Numbered from the stretch's first letter, positions 26,854-37,607 are shown. The stretch: DNA of 64,000 nt from Salsipaludibacter sp963812245 (GCA_963812245.1 CAWEUK010000002.1:62001-126000), one strand, 5' to 3'. Translations and numbers: made by a program. The notes: a model not told the origin generated them from the sequence alone.

Positions 26854-29460
26854 TCAGCGGGCCAGCAACTCGGCCCCGACGCGGCCGGCCTCGTCGCGGG
26901 AGGACACCCCGAGCCGGGCGAGCACGCCCGACACGTGGTCCTCCACCGTGCGCACCGACAGCACCAGCCGATCGGCGATCTCGGCATTGCTGTGTCCCTG
27001 CACCAACAGCTCGAGGACGTCCAGCTGTCGCGGCGTCAGGCCTGCGGGGTTGGCCCGGGTGGCCCTGTTGGGACCGCGCGGCACGGATGCCACCCCCAGT
27101 GCCGCCAGCCGCCCACGTGCGAGCGCAGCGGCCGGCATCGCACCGAGCCGATCGAGCACGTCGATGGCACCGCGAAGGTCGGACTCCCGACCCCGCTCGA
27201 TGGCTGCCAGGGCGGCGTCGTAGGGCAACCCGGCATCGCCCAACCGCACCACGGCCGCCGCATGGTCGGCCACGGCGCCGGGTGCCCACGGACCCTCCGC
27301 GACGGTCGGCAGGTCCTCGGCCGCCACGCCCACCCGCCGGGCGGCAACCGCCACCTCGCCCGCCCAGCCCGGTCCGGGGCGGAGAGAGCGAACCTCGTGG
27401 GCAACGGCCGCGACGTCGACCTGGTGGCCGTGCAACCAGGCGTGCTCGAGACGCGACGCCAGCATCCACCCGGCGAACTGCTGGGCGCCCGCGCCCGTGG
27501 TCGCGGCACCTGCGGTCGCCAGCAGTTCGCCGGCATCGTCCTCTCCTCGGCGCACCGCCAAACGGGCCCGCCACAGCGACCACGCCACCGCCAACACGCC
27601 CACCGCCAGGCCATCGTCGCGAGCGGCCTCAAGCAGTCGCGCCGCCTCGTCCCATTCCCCCCGGTCGATGCGCAGGTTGGCATCCACCAGCTCGACGTTG
27701 GCCCGGAACCCGTCGAGGTCGCGGCTGCCGTCGTCCATCTCGCGAGCCGTGGCCAACCACTCGTCCGCGCGCGGACCACGGGTCAGCGCATGCGCCTCCA
27801 GGAGGTTGAGCACGGCTCGGGCGTGTGCCTCCCCGCTTCCCGATCGACGGCCCAGTTCGCAGGCCAACTCGAGCTCCGCCACCGCCTCCGAGATTCGACC
27901 GGACTCGTGCAGCAGGGCCACTCCCCGGTAGTTGTGCGCCAGCGACTCGAGGTCGAGACGACCGACGGCACGGCTCCGGGCGACTGCGCGGTCGGCGACG
28001 GCCAGGGCCCCCACCTCACCCACCAGGGCAGCCTGGGTGGCGGCCGCCACGGTCGCCTCCGCAAGCACCTCCTCGTCACCTTCGTCCCGGGCACGACGAA
28101 CGGCCTCGGCCACGCGGGCAGCGGCCGCCCCGGCGTCGTTGGCCATGTAGGCCATGCGGGCGGCGGTGACCAGCGCACGCGCGGTGCCACGGCCGTCACC
28201 GAGCCGTTCGTGGCGCTGCACGGCGACGTCGGCCGCCTCGATCGCCTCGTCGAGTCTGCCAAGGCTGTAGAGGGTCCAGGCCCGTTCGTGGTCCAGGCGG
28301 GCACGTGCGTCGTCGTCGAGTCGGTGGGCATGGTCGAGGACCGCTCGCTGGATCTGGTCCGCGATCTCGTGGGCCCCGGCGTCATGTGCGACGGCGGCAG
28401 CGTGGGGGCCCAGTGCGACCAGGACGTCGACGTCGCCGGCTCCGGCCGCGAAGTGCACCAACCGGGCCGGGTCGGCGACCCCCTGGACGGGATCGCCGGG
28501 GGCCCAGTCCTCGGCCGCCAGCACGGCGGCGAGCACCCGTCGGTGGCGGAGGCGACGATCGGCCGGGCCCAACCCATCGACCACTGCGCGTCGGAGGAGT
28601 TCGTGGCGAAAGCGACACCGACCGCCGAGCACCACCAGCACACCGTGGCGTTCGGCCTCCGCAAGTGCGACGGGGTCGGCGGTCAGGCGGTCGACCAACG
28701 CCAGGTCGACCGCGCCCGGCACCACGGCCAGGGTGTGGACGAGATCACGACTCGATGCATCCAGGCGGGCCACCCGTCCCAGCACCGCGTCCCGGATGCT
28801 GGCCGGAAGGCCAGCACCCTCGTGGGCCAGGACCTCGGTCACCAGGAAGGCGTTGCCGCTCGTGGCCGACAGCACCGCCTGCACGTCGACATCACGACCG
28901 GCACCGAGCATCGCGACGGCATCGTCGGTGAGCGGGGCGGGGCGCACCCGGTGGACCGGCACGTCGACCATGCGCCCGAGGACCCGCACGAGCGGATGGG
29001 CCGGGCCCACCTCGTCATCCCGATACGTCAGGGCCAGGACTGCCGGCGTGTCCACGATCCGTCGCGCGAGCTGCCGGACGACGTCCAGCGTGGCGTCATC
29101 GGCCCAGTGGACGTCCTCCAGGACCAGAACGCTGGGACGCAGCGGGTCCATGACCAGGTCGAGCACGGCGTCGAAGATCGGTCCGGCATCACCGGATGCC
29201 AACGCGCGTCCGAGTCCATCGGCGGTCCGCGCAACGTCGTGGAACGGGGCGTGGGCCCGCGCCGTGCTGAGGTCGTCGCACCACCCCACCAGGACGTTGG
29301 CCCGGGCGCGTTCGGACGCCAGCCAGCTGCGCACGAGCGCGGTCTTCCCACTGCCTGCCTCCCCCGCCACCAGCACGACCGAACCGGCGCCGTCGGCAGC
29401 TGCATCGACGGCAGCCACCAACGTCGCCAGGTCGTCATCGCGCTCGAGCAACTCGTCCAC
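26854..29460 (-). CDS. LuxR-family regulator of the LAL type
   Basis: The 868-residue protein has an N-terminal AAA/NACHT-like ATPase (Walker A GEAGSGKTA near residue 33, Walker B SVLVLEDVHW), a long helical TPR-like middle region and a C-terminal LuxR helix-turn-helix (LTPRQLDVLELLVQGHSNAEI, SVRTVEDHV). LAL proteins (MalT group) bind ATP and an inducer and activate pathway genes. No adjacent pathway identifies the target; the convergent methyltransferase is one candidate. Confidence 0.9.
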   Translation of the reverse strand: MDELLERDDDLATLVAAVDAAADGAGSVVLVAGEAGSGKTALVRSWLASERARANVLVGWCDDLSTARAHAPFHDVARTADGLGRALASGDAGPIFDAVLDLVMDPLRPSVLVLEDVHWADDATLDVVRQLARRIVDTPAVLALTYRDDEVGPAHPLVRVLGRMVDVPVHRVRPAPLTDDAVAMLGAGRDVDVQAVLSATSGNAFLVTEVLAHEGAGLPASIRDAVLGRVARLDASSRDLVHTLAVVPGAVDLALVDRLTADPVALAEAERHGVLVVLGGRCRFRHELLRRAVVDGLGPADRRLRHRRVLAAVLAAEDWAPGDPVQGVADPARLVHFAAGAGDVDVLVALGPHAAAVAHDAGAHEIADQIQRAVLDHAHRLDDDARARLDHERAWTLYSLGRLDEAIEAADVAVQRHERLGDGRGTARALVTAARMAYMANDAGAAAARVAEAVRRARDEGDEEVLAEATVAAATQAALVGEVGALAVADRAVARSRAVGRLDLESLAHNYRGVALLHESGRISEAVAELELACELGRRSGSGEAHARAVLNLLEAHALTRGPRADEWLATAREMDDGSRDLDGFRANVELVDANLRIDRGEWDEAARLLEAARDDGLAVGVLAVAWSLWRARLAVRRGEDDAGELLATAGAATTGAGAQQFAGWMLASRLEHAWLHGHQVDVAAVAHEVRSLRPGPGWAGEVAVAARRVGVAAEDLPTVAEGPWAPGAVADHAAAVVRLGDAGLPYDAALAAIERGRESDLRGAIDVLDRLGAMPAAALARGRLAALGVASVPRGPNRATRANPAGLTPRQLDVLELLVQGHSNAEIADRLVLSVRTVEDHVSGVLARLGVSSRDEAGRVGAELLAR

Positions 29461-29532
29461 GCGAACGACGATAGTCCTCCGCTCCGGAGCGCTCGTCGAG
29501 CGGGCACCGGTGGACGAGGACCGCGGCGGGCC

Positions 29533-29985
29533 TCAGCGTCGGCGCGCGCGGAAGAAGTCGCGGAGCAGGTCGCCACCCTGGTCGTCGAGCACACCGGACG
29601 TGACATCGACGCGGTGGTTGAGCCTGGGGTCGTCGACGACGTTGTCCAGCGACCCGGCGGCACCCGCCTTGGGATCGGTGGCCCCGAAGACCAGGCGCGG
29701 CAGCCGCGCCAGCACGATCGCACCCGCGCACATGTGACAGGGCTCCAGCGTCACGTACAACGTGGCCCCGTCCAGGCGCCACGAGCCCAGCACCCGGGCC
29801 GCAGCCCGTATCGCCAGCAGTTCGGCGTGGGCGGTGGGATCGAGGTCGACCTCGCGACGGTTGTGGGCGACCGCGATGACCTGGTCGTCGACCACGACGA
29901 CCGCGCCGATGGGCACGTCACCATGGCCGGCAGCAGCCTGCGCCTCGGCCAGGGCCACCCGCATGAACCTGTCGTCAGTGGCCAC
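29533..29985 (-). CDS. tadA: tRNA adenosine(34) deaminase
   Basis: TadA converts A34 to inosine in tRNA-Arg(ACG). The zinc site is complete: HAE (PTAHAELLAI) with catalytic Glu, and PCHMC. Length, about 150 residues, is normal. AAGGAGG precedes two tandem GTG codons (29988, 29985); the second gives the better spacing. It is upstream of nothing in the same operon; the LuxR gene follows with 72 bp between. Confidence 0.92.
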   Translation of the reverse strand: MATDDRFMRVALAEAQAAAGHGDVPIGAVVVVDDQVIAVAHNRREVDLDPTAHAELLAIRAAARVLGSWRLDGATLYVTLEPCHMCAGAIVLARLPRLVFGATDPKAGAAGSLDNVVDDPRLNHRVDVTSGVLDDQGGDLLRDFFRARRR

Positions 29986-30139
29986 CACGGCCACCTCCTT
30001 CCTCGACCACCCCCAGTCAAGCGCGACCGCGCGACCGGCGCCCCGAGCCGCATGTCCCCACGCTGCACCCCGACCACGCCGCGCGGGCTGTGGATGCCGT
30101 GCGGGTGGGGACCCGGGCACTGCCTACCCTCGGGCAGCC

Positions 30140-33100
30140 ATGGCAGTCGACCCCGATCCGCACTTCCCCGGCCCTGCGGCGCTGGGGCGAGGGGTCGTGG
30201 TCGCCGACGGGGGCCAGGTCCCCGACGGCTTCCCCGTTGACGCGCTGCGGATCCGCATCGATGACGACGTCGTCGCCCATCCCTCGCCCGCTGTCGCCCG
30301 CCTGCACCTGGCATGGGTTCGCCGTGAGCCGGTGGTCATCGAACTCGCCACCGCCAACGCCACCCTGCGGGCGCCCGAGACCTCGACGGTGCACCCGTGG
30401 TTGCTGCCCCACGGCTTCACCTTCGAGCGCGAACGCCTCCACTTCCTGACGTGGGCCAACACCTACGACGCCCGCGGTGGTGCCCCGATCTGGTGGCACG
30501 GGGAGTTGGCCCGCCGGCGTGGTGGCGACCCGTCGGACGTGGCCGACGTGCGCATCGACGGCACCGACGCATGGGCGGACGGCGGACCACGGGGACCAGT
30601 GGTCGCCACGCCCGGTGCCCGACCAACGCACCTGCTGGACGGCGTCGGCCTGGTGCACCGCGAATCGATCCAGTTGGGCCGGCCTCGCCTGCTGGGCGAC
30701 CCCGGGACCAGCGACACCGCGTTGGAGGCACTGGCGCCCGACCAGCAGGCAGCCGTGCGACACGAGACCGGCTCGGCCCGCATCATCGCACCGGCCGGGT
30801 CCGGCAAGACTCGTGTGCTCACGGCCCGCCTGCGCCACCTCCAGGACGACCTGCACGTCGAGCCCGCGCTGATCACCGCAGTCGCCTACAACACCCGGGC
30901 AGCCGCCGAGATGCGCACCCGCCTGGGCCAGACCGGCACGCGCACCATCCGCACCTTCCACAGTCTCGGCAAATGGGTCTGTGACCTCGACGAGCGTCGC
31001 GACGTCATCGACGAACGCCAACAACGGTCGATCCTGGACCGGTTGGTGCGCACAGGCCGGGTGCCCAACACCGATCCGTTCCAGCCCTACCTCGATGCCC
31101 TGTCGCTGGTCCGCCTGGGGCTGGTCGACCCGGTCCGTGCCGGCCTCGAACTGGAACTGGACGACTTCGACGAGACCTTCCACGAGTACCGCGCCGAACT
31201 TGCCCGGCGCCACCTGATCGACTTCGACGAGATGGTGTTCCGGGCCATCGAGATCCTGCTCAGTCGCGCCGACATCCGCGAGCAGGTCGGCCGCCAGACC
31301 ACCCACCTGCTGGTCGACGAGTTCCAGGACCTGACACCGGCATTCCACCTGCTCACGCGGCTGGTCGCGGCGCCGTCCCTGCAGGTGTTCGGCGTGGGCG
31401 ACGACGACCAGGTGATCTACGGCTACGCCGGCGCCGACCCGGACTACCTGATCGACTTCGCGGCGGACTTCCCCGGTGCTGGCGACCACCCGTTGACGGT
31501 CAACTACCGCTGTCCGCCGCTGGTCGTGCGCCGAGTTGCCACGCTGCTGGGCCACAACGATCGACGTGTCGACAAGGTCATCACGTCCGGCCGTGCCGGC
31601 GCCGGCGACGATGCCGACTCCATCGACGCCACGCCCGACGCCGACCTCGGGGGACCCGACGCCGACACCGATGTCGAGGTGCACGAGGTCGAGACCGGCG
31701 CCATGGCGGCGCGGACGGTCGCGATCGCCAGGGACCGCCTGGCCGCAGGCGCCGCGGCCACCGACATCGCCGTGCTGGCCCGGGTCAATGCCTCGCTGAT
31801 GCCGGTGCAGGTGTCACTGGCCCTGGCCGACCTGCCCCACACGAAGGTGCTGGACGTGTCGGTCCTGCAGCGCACCGGCATCCGCACGGCGCTGGCCTAC
31901 CTGCGGCTGGGACTGGACCCCGAGCGGATGACCCGCGCCGACATCATGGAGACGCTCAACCGCCCGTCGCGCAAGGTCAAGTCGGCCGTGTCCGACCACC
32001 TCCGGGGGCGACGGTTCTCGATGACCCAGGTGGCCGCGATCAGCGACATGCTGTCATCCACCCACACCGCAGCGCTGGGACGACTACCTCGACGACATCA
32101 TGACGCTGTCCAACGCGATCACCGACCAGGCGAGCACGGCCGACTGCCTCCACATCATCCGCACCCGCATCGGCCTGGGGGCCGCGATGGCGACCCTGGA
32201 CTCGGCCCGTTCGCGTCCCGAGGGTTCCAGTCACGGCGACGACCTCGATGCCCTGGCCCAGTTGGCCCAACTCCAACCCTCCCCACTGGAGTTCGAGGAG
32301 TGGCTGCGCACGGCGCTGGCCCTGCCGGGGGACGACGACGGCATCACGCTGTCGACCGTGCACCGCGTCAAGGGCATGGAGTGGGACCACGTCGTGGTGT
32401 ACGCGGCGTCGTCGGGCCTGATGCCCCACCGCCTCGCCAGCGGTCCCCTGGACATCGAGGAGGAGCGTCGGGTCTTCCATGTCGCGGTGACACGATGCCG
32501 TGAGTCGGTTGCCGTGGTCGGCGACCGTGACGCCATGTCGCCCTTCGTCAACGAACTGCGCCGCGCGGCACCTGCCACGGCGGCCGCGGATGACACGGCC
32601 GTCACGCCCAGCGACGCCCGGATCGTGGATGGCGAGGTCCGGGCCCAGGAAGGGATCGCGATCACCACCCCGGGGTCGATCGCCGCCACGATCACCGGCA
32701 TCGAGGGGCTGGGAACGCGGCGACGGGTCGCGTTGGACGTCGGCGGTGCGCGTGCCCACCTCGCCGTCGGCGCACCCGTGTGGGTCGATGGGCACCAGGC
32801 GACGTTGGCAGCCCCCGTGAAGGCTCGCGCCGTGCGGCCACCCGGTGCCGGGGACCCCACGTTGGCCGGGGTGTCGCGCCTCGACGCCCGGGTCCAGGCG
32901 CGGCGGGATCGCACCTCCGGCGTCGACCAGGCGATCGAACTGTCAACGGCGGGCCAGGCGCGCTTCGAGGCCCTGCGAAGCTGGCGCACGGACCAGGCGC
33001 GGGCCCAGGGCATGCCGCCCTACATCATCTTCAACGACAAGACCCTGACCGCGATCGCCGATGCCGCGCCGACCTCCATCGCCGAGTTGGCCGACTGCCA

Positions 33101-33170
33101 CGGTGTCGGTCCCTCGAAGTTGGACAACTACGGCGACGACATCCTTGCCCTGCTGGAACCGTTGGCCTGA
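30140..33170 (+). CDS. UvrD/Rep-family helicase with HRDC domain (frame broken)
   Basis: This SF1A helicase has Walker A IIAPAGSGKT, Walker B LLVDEFQDL, motif III GDDDQVIYGYAGAD, motif V/VI STVHRVKGMEWDHV and HVAVTRCRE, and a C-terminal HRDC domain (YIIFNDKTLTAIA), as in actinobacterial UvrD2. A 210-residue N-terminal domain before the helicase core is unusual and unrecognised. The frame changes at 32066-32075; adding GC gives STHTAQRWDDYL and continuity. It probably unwinds DNA in repair. ATG 30140 is chosen by position; no clear ribosome site is seen. Confidence 0.88.
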
Positions 33171-33485
33171 GCCCGGCCCGGACTCCCCCAGCCGGCCAAC
33201 CACGCATCCAGCGCCGCGGCCACCTCGGCCCCGACATCCTCGGGCACGAAGTGGCCGGCCGCGACGGTCACCACGTCGACGTTGGGGAGATCGCGACACC
33301 AACCGCGCAGCTCGGGGGTCATGATCGGCGCCCGGCTGGGCCTCGGTGAACAGCTTCGGGACGGGCGTGGGCTGCAACCACGCTGCGTGGTCGGCAACCA
33401 GGTCGTGGACGGCGAGCACGCCCTCGATGAAGACGTGGTCCTGCAGTGGGCAGCCGTACGGCCGGGCTGCCTGGCCAGCCCATGA
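33128..33485 (-). pseudogene. Haloalkane-dehalogenase-like C-terminal remnant
   Basis: The fragment reads VHDLVADHAAWLQPTPVPKL, then MTPELRGWCRDLPNVDV and AAGHFVPEDVG, matching the end of haloalkane dehalogenases including the His of the triad (GHFVPED). The catalytic Asp region and most of the alpha/beta fold are missing. A frame change lies at 33327-33332 (GGCGCC). The 3' end overlaps the end of the helicase gene. It is a truncated gene, cut where the DUF6458 gene begins. Confidence 0.7.
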
Positions 33486-33587
33486 TTGCGTTCTGGTCGC
33501 ACGGGGAATGAATACGGCAGTGCGGCGATGCGTCCTCCGACGCGACAGGGGACTGCCAGCCACATCACCCATCGACAGGACTCGGTC

Positions 33588-33824
33588 ATGAACAGGAACG
33601 CAGGCTTCGGCGGTTCCATACTCCTCATCGCAGTGGGGGCCATTCTCGCATTCGCCGTCAGCGTCGATGCGGAGGGCTTCAACCTCAACGTCATCGGCTA
33701 CATCCTGATGGGAGCCGGCGCGCTCGGCGTCATCCTCACGTTGTTCTCCAACACGGCAACGCAGAAGCAGGAACACACCGAGTTCGTCAGGAAGGACGTC
33801 GACGTCGACCATCACGACGGCTGA
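33588..33824 (+). CDS. DUF6458 small membrane protein
   Basis: The 78-residue protein has two helices, GGSILLIAVGAILAFAVSV and VIGYILMGAGALGVILTLF, and a short acidic/His tail. The sequence matches the pattern I know for actinobacterial DUF6458, of unknown function. AGGA lies seven bases before ATG 33588. Confidence 0.75.
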   Translation: MNRNAGFGGSILLIAVGAILAFAVSVDAEGFNLNVIGYILMGAGALGVILTLFSNTATQKQEHTEFVRKDVDVDHHDG

Positions 33825-33865
33825 CCCACCGCTGGGCCCGGTCCTCACCGGTCACGCGGGACCTG

Positions 33866-34525
33866 TCACGCGGGCGCAGCTCGGTATGCCGCCAGGAACA
33901 CTCGCACGGCCTCGTCGGCGTAGCGATCGAGGTCCGCATCGGCGTGGTGCGCCGGGCCCAGCGCCATCGCCTCGTTCAGCGGCGTGGACAGCACCAGCCA
34001 GTTGAACGTCTGGGCCGCGAGCATCGGGTCGGGGACATCGAGCAGCCTCCGCTCGTCCAGCGCCTCGAACCAGCCTGCGAACATCGCGAACGACTGCTGC
34101 GGCCCATTGGCGTACCACGCCCCGGCCAGCCCGGGGAACCGTTCGGCCTCACCGATCAGCATCCGGCGCAGCCGCACCAGGTCGGGCTGCATGACCAGGC
34201 GCAGGTGATGCCGCGCGAAGACCGCCAGGTCTCGCTGGAGATCGTCACTGGCCGCCATGGTGTCCACCAAGGGGTGTGGCGCTTCATGCCGTCGCCCCAC
34301 CTCGGCCTCGACCATCGCCCGAAACAGGGTTTCCTTGACCTCACCCGGCCCTCCCCCGAAATGGGCGTAGACGGTCTGCTTGGACACCTCGGCAGCCGCG
34401 GCGACGTCCTCGATCGTCGTTGCCGCGAACCCGTGGTCGAGGAACAACCGATAGGCCGCGATCAGGATGGCTCGGTGCTTGCGTTGTGACGGTCCGCGCA
34501 CGCCTGGTCGTCGATCCGTCGCCAT
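33866..34525 (-). CDS. TetR-family repressor
   Basis: The 219-residue protein has the TetR helix-turn-helix AATTIEDVAAAAEVSKQTVYAHF near residues 30-50, and a helical ligand domain like the AefR-type C-terminus. It is divergent from an alpha/beta hydrolase gene, with a perfect inverted repeat in between. It probably represses that hydrolase until a small lipophilic ligand binds. The start may be ATG 34525 or the earlier ATG 34537. Confidence 0.87.
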   Translation of the reverse strand: MATDRRPGVRGPSQRKHRAILIAAYRLFLDHGFAATTIEDVAAAAEVSKQTVYAHFGGGPGEVKETLFRAMVEAEVGRRHEAPHPLVDTMAASDDLQRDLAVFARHHLRLVMQPDLVRLRRMLIGEAERFPGLAGAWYANGPQQSFAMFAGWFEALDERRLLDVPDPMLAAQTFNWLVLSTPLNEAMALGPAHHADADLDRYADEAVRVFLAAYRAAPA

Positions 34526-34563
34526 CGTCACACCCATTCTGTACGGCTGCGTCCAAGTTGTGG

Positions 34564-34587
34564 TATAGTTCTGGACGTCAACGTCCA
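34564..34587. promoter_or_regulatory. Promoter with TetR-type operator
   Basis: A -10 element TATAGT (34564-34569) is followed by the perfect inverted repeat TGGACGT-CA-ACGTCCA (34572-34587). A further half-site GCGTCCA lies at about 34549. Repressor binding here would block transcription of the hydrolase and probably of tetR. Confidence 0.65.
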
Positions 34588-34608
34588 AAATAGCAGTGAG
34601 GAACACAC

Positions 34609-35487
34609 GTGCCACCCACAGCGAGCATGTCCGAGACTCCCACGATCGTCACCGGCACACTGCAGGTGCCCGGCGCGACCCTGCACCACGAACTCCGCGG
34701 CGCGGGCGGCGCATTGGTCGTGCTCCACGCCGCGCCGATGGACGCACGCAGTTTCGAACCGCTTGCCGACCTCCTGGCCACCGACCACACGGTCCTGACG
34801 TCGGACCCACGAGGGATCGCGCGCAGCACCGTGGCAGACCGGCGCCAACCCGCCACGCCGGACCAGCGCGCGGACGACCTCGCCCGACTGATCGAACACG
34901 TCGATCGGGGCCCGGCGGTGGTGTTGGGGTCAAGTGGCGGTGCCGTGAGCGCGTTGGCACTGGCGGCGTCTCGACCGGCACTCGTGGCGGGCGTGATCGC
35001 CCACGAACCCCCGTTGGCGACGCTGCTGGACGACCAGGCCGCCGTTCGTGCAGCCACCGAGAAGATGATCGCGACCTACCGAGCCGGAGACCGACGCAGC
35101 TACTGGACCCAGTTCCTCGCCACCGCCGGCATCGAGATGCCGGACGAGGTCTTCGAGATGGTGTTCGGCGACACCCCGACCGGCCGTGACGCCCAGGACG
35201 AGCAGTTCGGGGTCGAGCAGATGCACATGCCCACGACCTTCTGGGAGCCACCGCTGGGTGCCCTGCGCACCGGTGGTGTCCCCATCGCGGTCGGCATCGG
35301 CACGGACTCGACCGGTCAGTTCTGCGACCGCACCGCCCAGGAGTTGGCACACGCACTGGGCATCGAGCCGACGATGTTTCCCGGCGACCACATCGGGTTC
35401 ACGGATCATCCACAGGCCTTCGCCACGGCGATGCGCGCGACGATGGACACGCTCGCCCGAGGTGCCGACGACCCACACGAGGCCTGA
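34609..35487 (+). CDS. Alpha/beta-hydrolase fold protein
   Basis: The 292-residue protein has an oxyanion region HAAPMD, the nucleophile elbow GSSGG and a late His in GDHIGF, consistent with the Ser-Asp-His triad. GTG 34609 is preceded by GAGG; ATG 34627 is an alternative. The substrate is unknown; esterase or peroxidase-like activity is possible. The divergent TetR repressor and operator suggest induction by its substrate or a related compound. Confidence 0.82.
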   Translation: MPPTASMSETPTIVTGTLQVPGATLHHELRGAGGALVVLHAAPMDARSFEPLADLLATDHTVLTSDPRGIARSTVADRRQPATPDQRADDLARLIEHVDRGPAVVLGSSGGAVSALALAASRPALVAGVIAHEPPLATLLDDQAAVRAATEKMIATYRAGDRRSYWTQFLATAGIEMPDEVFEMVFGDTPTGRDAQDEQFGVEQMHMPTTFWEPPLGALRTGGVPIAVGIGTDSTGQFCDRTAQELAHALGIEPTMFPGDHIGFTDHPQAFATAMRATMDTLARGADDPHEA

Positions 35488-35537
35488 ACACCGGCTGGAC
35501 CGGCGGCGCCACCCGACCCGGCCACCGGCACCCACTC

Positions 35538-35688
35538 ATGGAGCCACACCAAAACCCGATCACCGACACCCCCACCACCGGCACGGCGCCATGGCGTGGC
35601 ATTCCGCTGGATCCTGTTGGTCTGGCTGGGTGCGGCATCCCTGGCTGCCGGAGCAGCGACGCTCGGCGTCGGGATGCTGACCACCTGA
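35538..35688 (+). CDS. Possible small single-helix membrane protein (frame broken)
   Basis: ATG 35538 begins MEPHQNPITDTPTTGTA. In the next frame a clear transmembrane helix follows (FRWILLVWLGAASLAAGAAT) and a stop at 35688. One added GC at 35585-35590 (GGCGCC) would join them into a protein of about 50 residues. There is no ribosome site, so this is tentative. From 35689 to 35896 nothing else is evident. Confidence 0.3.
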
Positions 35689-35896
35689 CCACCGGTCCCC
35701 GAACGGCGACGATGGATGGGTGGGGAGGGTTCACGGCAGACGTCGCACCGGCAGGGCACCCTGTCCGACTCCGGCCCCGACCAGTGCCACCACTGGCCAC
35801 TCCCGTCGGGGCCGCCCCGGCGCCGCCCAGCGCCACCCGCAGGCACGCCGGTGCCATCCACGGCCCGCATGTCCCCGTCCCAGCCAAGGAGCCTTC

Positions 35897-37525
35897 GTGC
35901 GTCGACTGCGGCTGCGTCGCTGGCAGAAGGATGCACTGGACGCGTTCGAGCAGCGCGACCGCGCCGACTTCCTGGCCGTCGCGACCCCGGGTGCGGGCAA
36001 GACCACGTTCGCACTGACGGCAGTCGTCCGCGACCTCGCCAGCCACCCCCACCGCCGGGTCGTCATCGTCGCCCCCACCTCCCACCTCAAGCACCAGTGG
36101 GTCACTGCCGCCACCGAGTTCGGCCTGCACCTCGAGGACTCGTGGAGCCCCGATCGAGGCTGGCCCCACGAGTTCCACGGGACCGTGGTCACCTACCAAC
36201 AGGTCGCCAGTTCACCCATCGCCATCGCCCACCACACCCTGGACGCAGCGGTGGTCTTCGACGAGATCCACCATGCCGGCGCCGACCGCGCATGGGGTGA
36301 GGCCGTGGGCACGGCATTCGGCCATGCGGCCTGGCGACTCGGCCTGTCGGGCACGCCGTTCCGCTCCGACCAGAACCCGATCCCGTTCGTCACCTACGAG
36401 TTCGACGAGGCGATCGCCGACCACGTCTACGACTACGGCGAGGCCCTGGCGGAGGGTGGCGTCGTCCGGCCGGTGTTCTTCCCGGCCTTCAACGGCCACA
36501 TGGAGTGGACGACGCCCGAGGGCTTCGACGTGTCGGCGACCTTCGACGACGACCTCGACCGGACCCTGTCCAGCCAACGGTTGCGCACGGCGTTGAGCCT
36601 GGACTCCGACTGGTTGCCGACCGTGCTGGCGCAGGCTGACGAGCACCTCCAGCGGTTGCGACTGACCGACCCGCGAGCCGCCGGCCTGGTCATCGCCACC
36701 GACGTCGACCATGCCCATGGCATTGCCGACGTGATTCGTCGACGGCTCGGACGAGCGGTGGAGGTGGCCACGTCGGACGACCCCACCGCATCCGCTCGCA
36801 TCGCGGAGTTCGCCGCGGCGGACAGCGACTGGATCGTGGCCGTGCGGATGGTCTCGGAAGGCGTCGACATCCCGCGGTTGCGCGTCGGGGTCTGGGCCAC
36901 CACCACGGTCACCGAGCTGTTCTTCCGCCAGGCGGTCGGGCGGGTGGTGCGCTGGACACCCGGGTTGCGCCGACAGAAGGCGTTCTTCTTCCTGCCCGAC
37001 GACCTGCGGCTGCGGACCCACGCCGCCGGCATCGCGCAGCGACGAACCCACAGCCTGCGACGCCGCGTCGACGACGGCCTCCAGGACGAGGTCGCCCTGG
37101 ACGAGGTGGCGGCGGACCCAGGTGACCAGATGTCGCTGTTCGCGGCGATCTCGGCCACGCCCATGGCAGCCGACACACCCGACGTGGCCGGCGTGTTCGA
37201 CGACGCCACCGGCGAGGACCTGATCCACGACTCGGACCTGCTCGCGGCTGCCGGGGTCGACATCGACCTGCTGCCCCCGCCGCGTCGGGTCGCCGGCGAC
37301 GACCCCACCGATGCCACCGGGGTCCCACTCACGGTCGTGCGCGAGGAACTGCGCGCGGCCTGCAACGATCGCGTCCAGGTGCTGGTCAACCTGACCGGGA
37401 TGGGCCACCGCGAGATCAACAGCGAACTCAACCGGGCGGCGGCGATCGACTCGGTCGACCGGGCCAGCGTCGGCCAGTTGCGCAATCGCCTGTCGGCCGC
37501 CGATCGTTGGCTCGCGTCGGCCTGA
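35897..37525 (+). CDS. SF2 DEAD/DEAH-box helicase
   Basis: GTG 35897 follows AAGGAG. The 542-residue protein begins RRWQKDALDAF, has Walker A VATPGAGKTT, Walker B/DEAH-like FDEIHHAG, a GLSGTPFR motif III and a C-terminal helicase motif RQAVGRVVRW (arginine fingers). This is the type III restriction/UvrB-like SF2 layout. The last 150 residues are unique to it. No methylase or nuclease gene lies beside it, so a restriction role is not supported; DNA repair or defence is possible. Confidence 0.85.
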   Translation: MRRLRLRRWQKDALDAFEQRDRADFLAVATPGAGKTTFALTAVVRDLASHPHRRVVIVAPTSHLKHQWVTAATEFGLHLEDSWSPDRGWPHEFHGTVVTYQQVASSPIAIAHHTLDAAVVFDEIHHAGADRAWGEAVGTAFGHAAWRLGLSGTPFRSDQNPIPFVTYEFDEAIADHVYDYGEALAEGGVVRPVFFPAFNGHMEWTTPEGFDVSATFDDDLDRTLSSQRLRTALSLDSDWLPTVLAQADEHLQRLRLTDPRAAGLVIATDVDHAHGIADVIRRRLGRAVEVATSDDPTASARIAEFAAADSDWIVAVRMVSEGVDIPRLRVGVWATTTVTELFFRQAVGRVVRWTPGLRRQKAFFFLPDDLRLRTHAAGIAQRRTHSLRRRVDDGLQDEVALDEVAADPGDQMSLFAAISATPMAADTPDVAGVFDDATGEDLIHDSDLLAAAGVDIDLLPPPRRVAGDDPTDATGVPLTVVREELRAACNDRVQVLVNLTGMGHREINSELNRAAAIDSVDRASVGQLRNRLSAADRWLASA

Positions 37526-37607
37526 CCGTCAGCATCGGACCCGCGCTTCCACGGTCGCCTTCCGCTTCGTTGCGGGACCCGCGAACGACGGCCAGTCCGG
37601 GCAGGCC

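Noticed and set aside
26935..30240. 1101-codon plus-strand open frame
   Set aside because: It is antisense to the LuxR/LAL and tadA genes; His/Gly/Arg composition shows it to be a GC-rich shadow frame.
35897..37525. Type III restriction subunit
   Set aside because: No methylase or nuclease domain is present beside or within the helicase.
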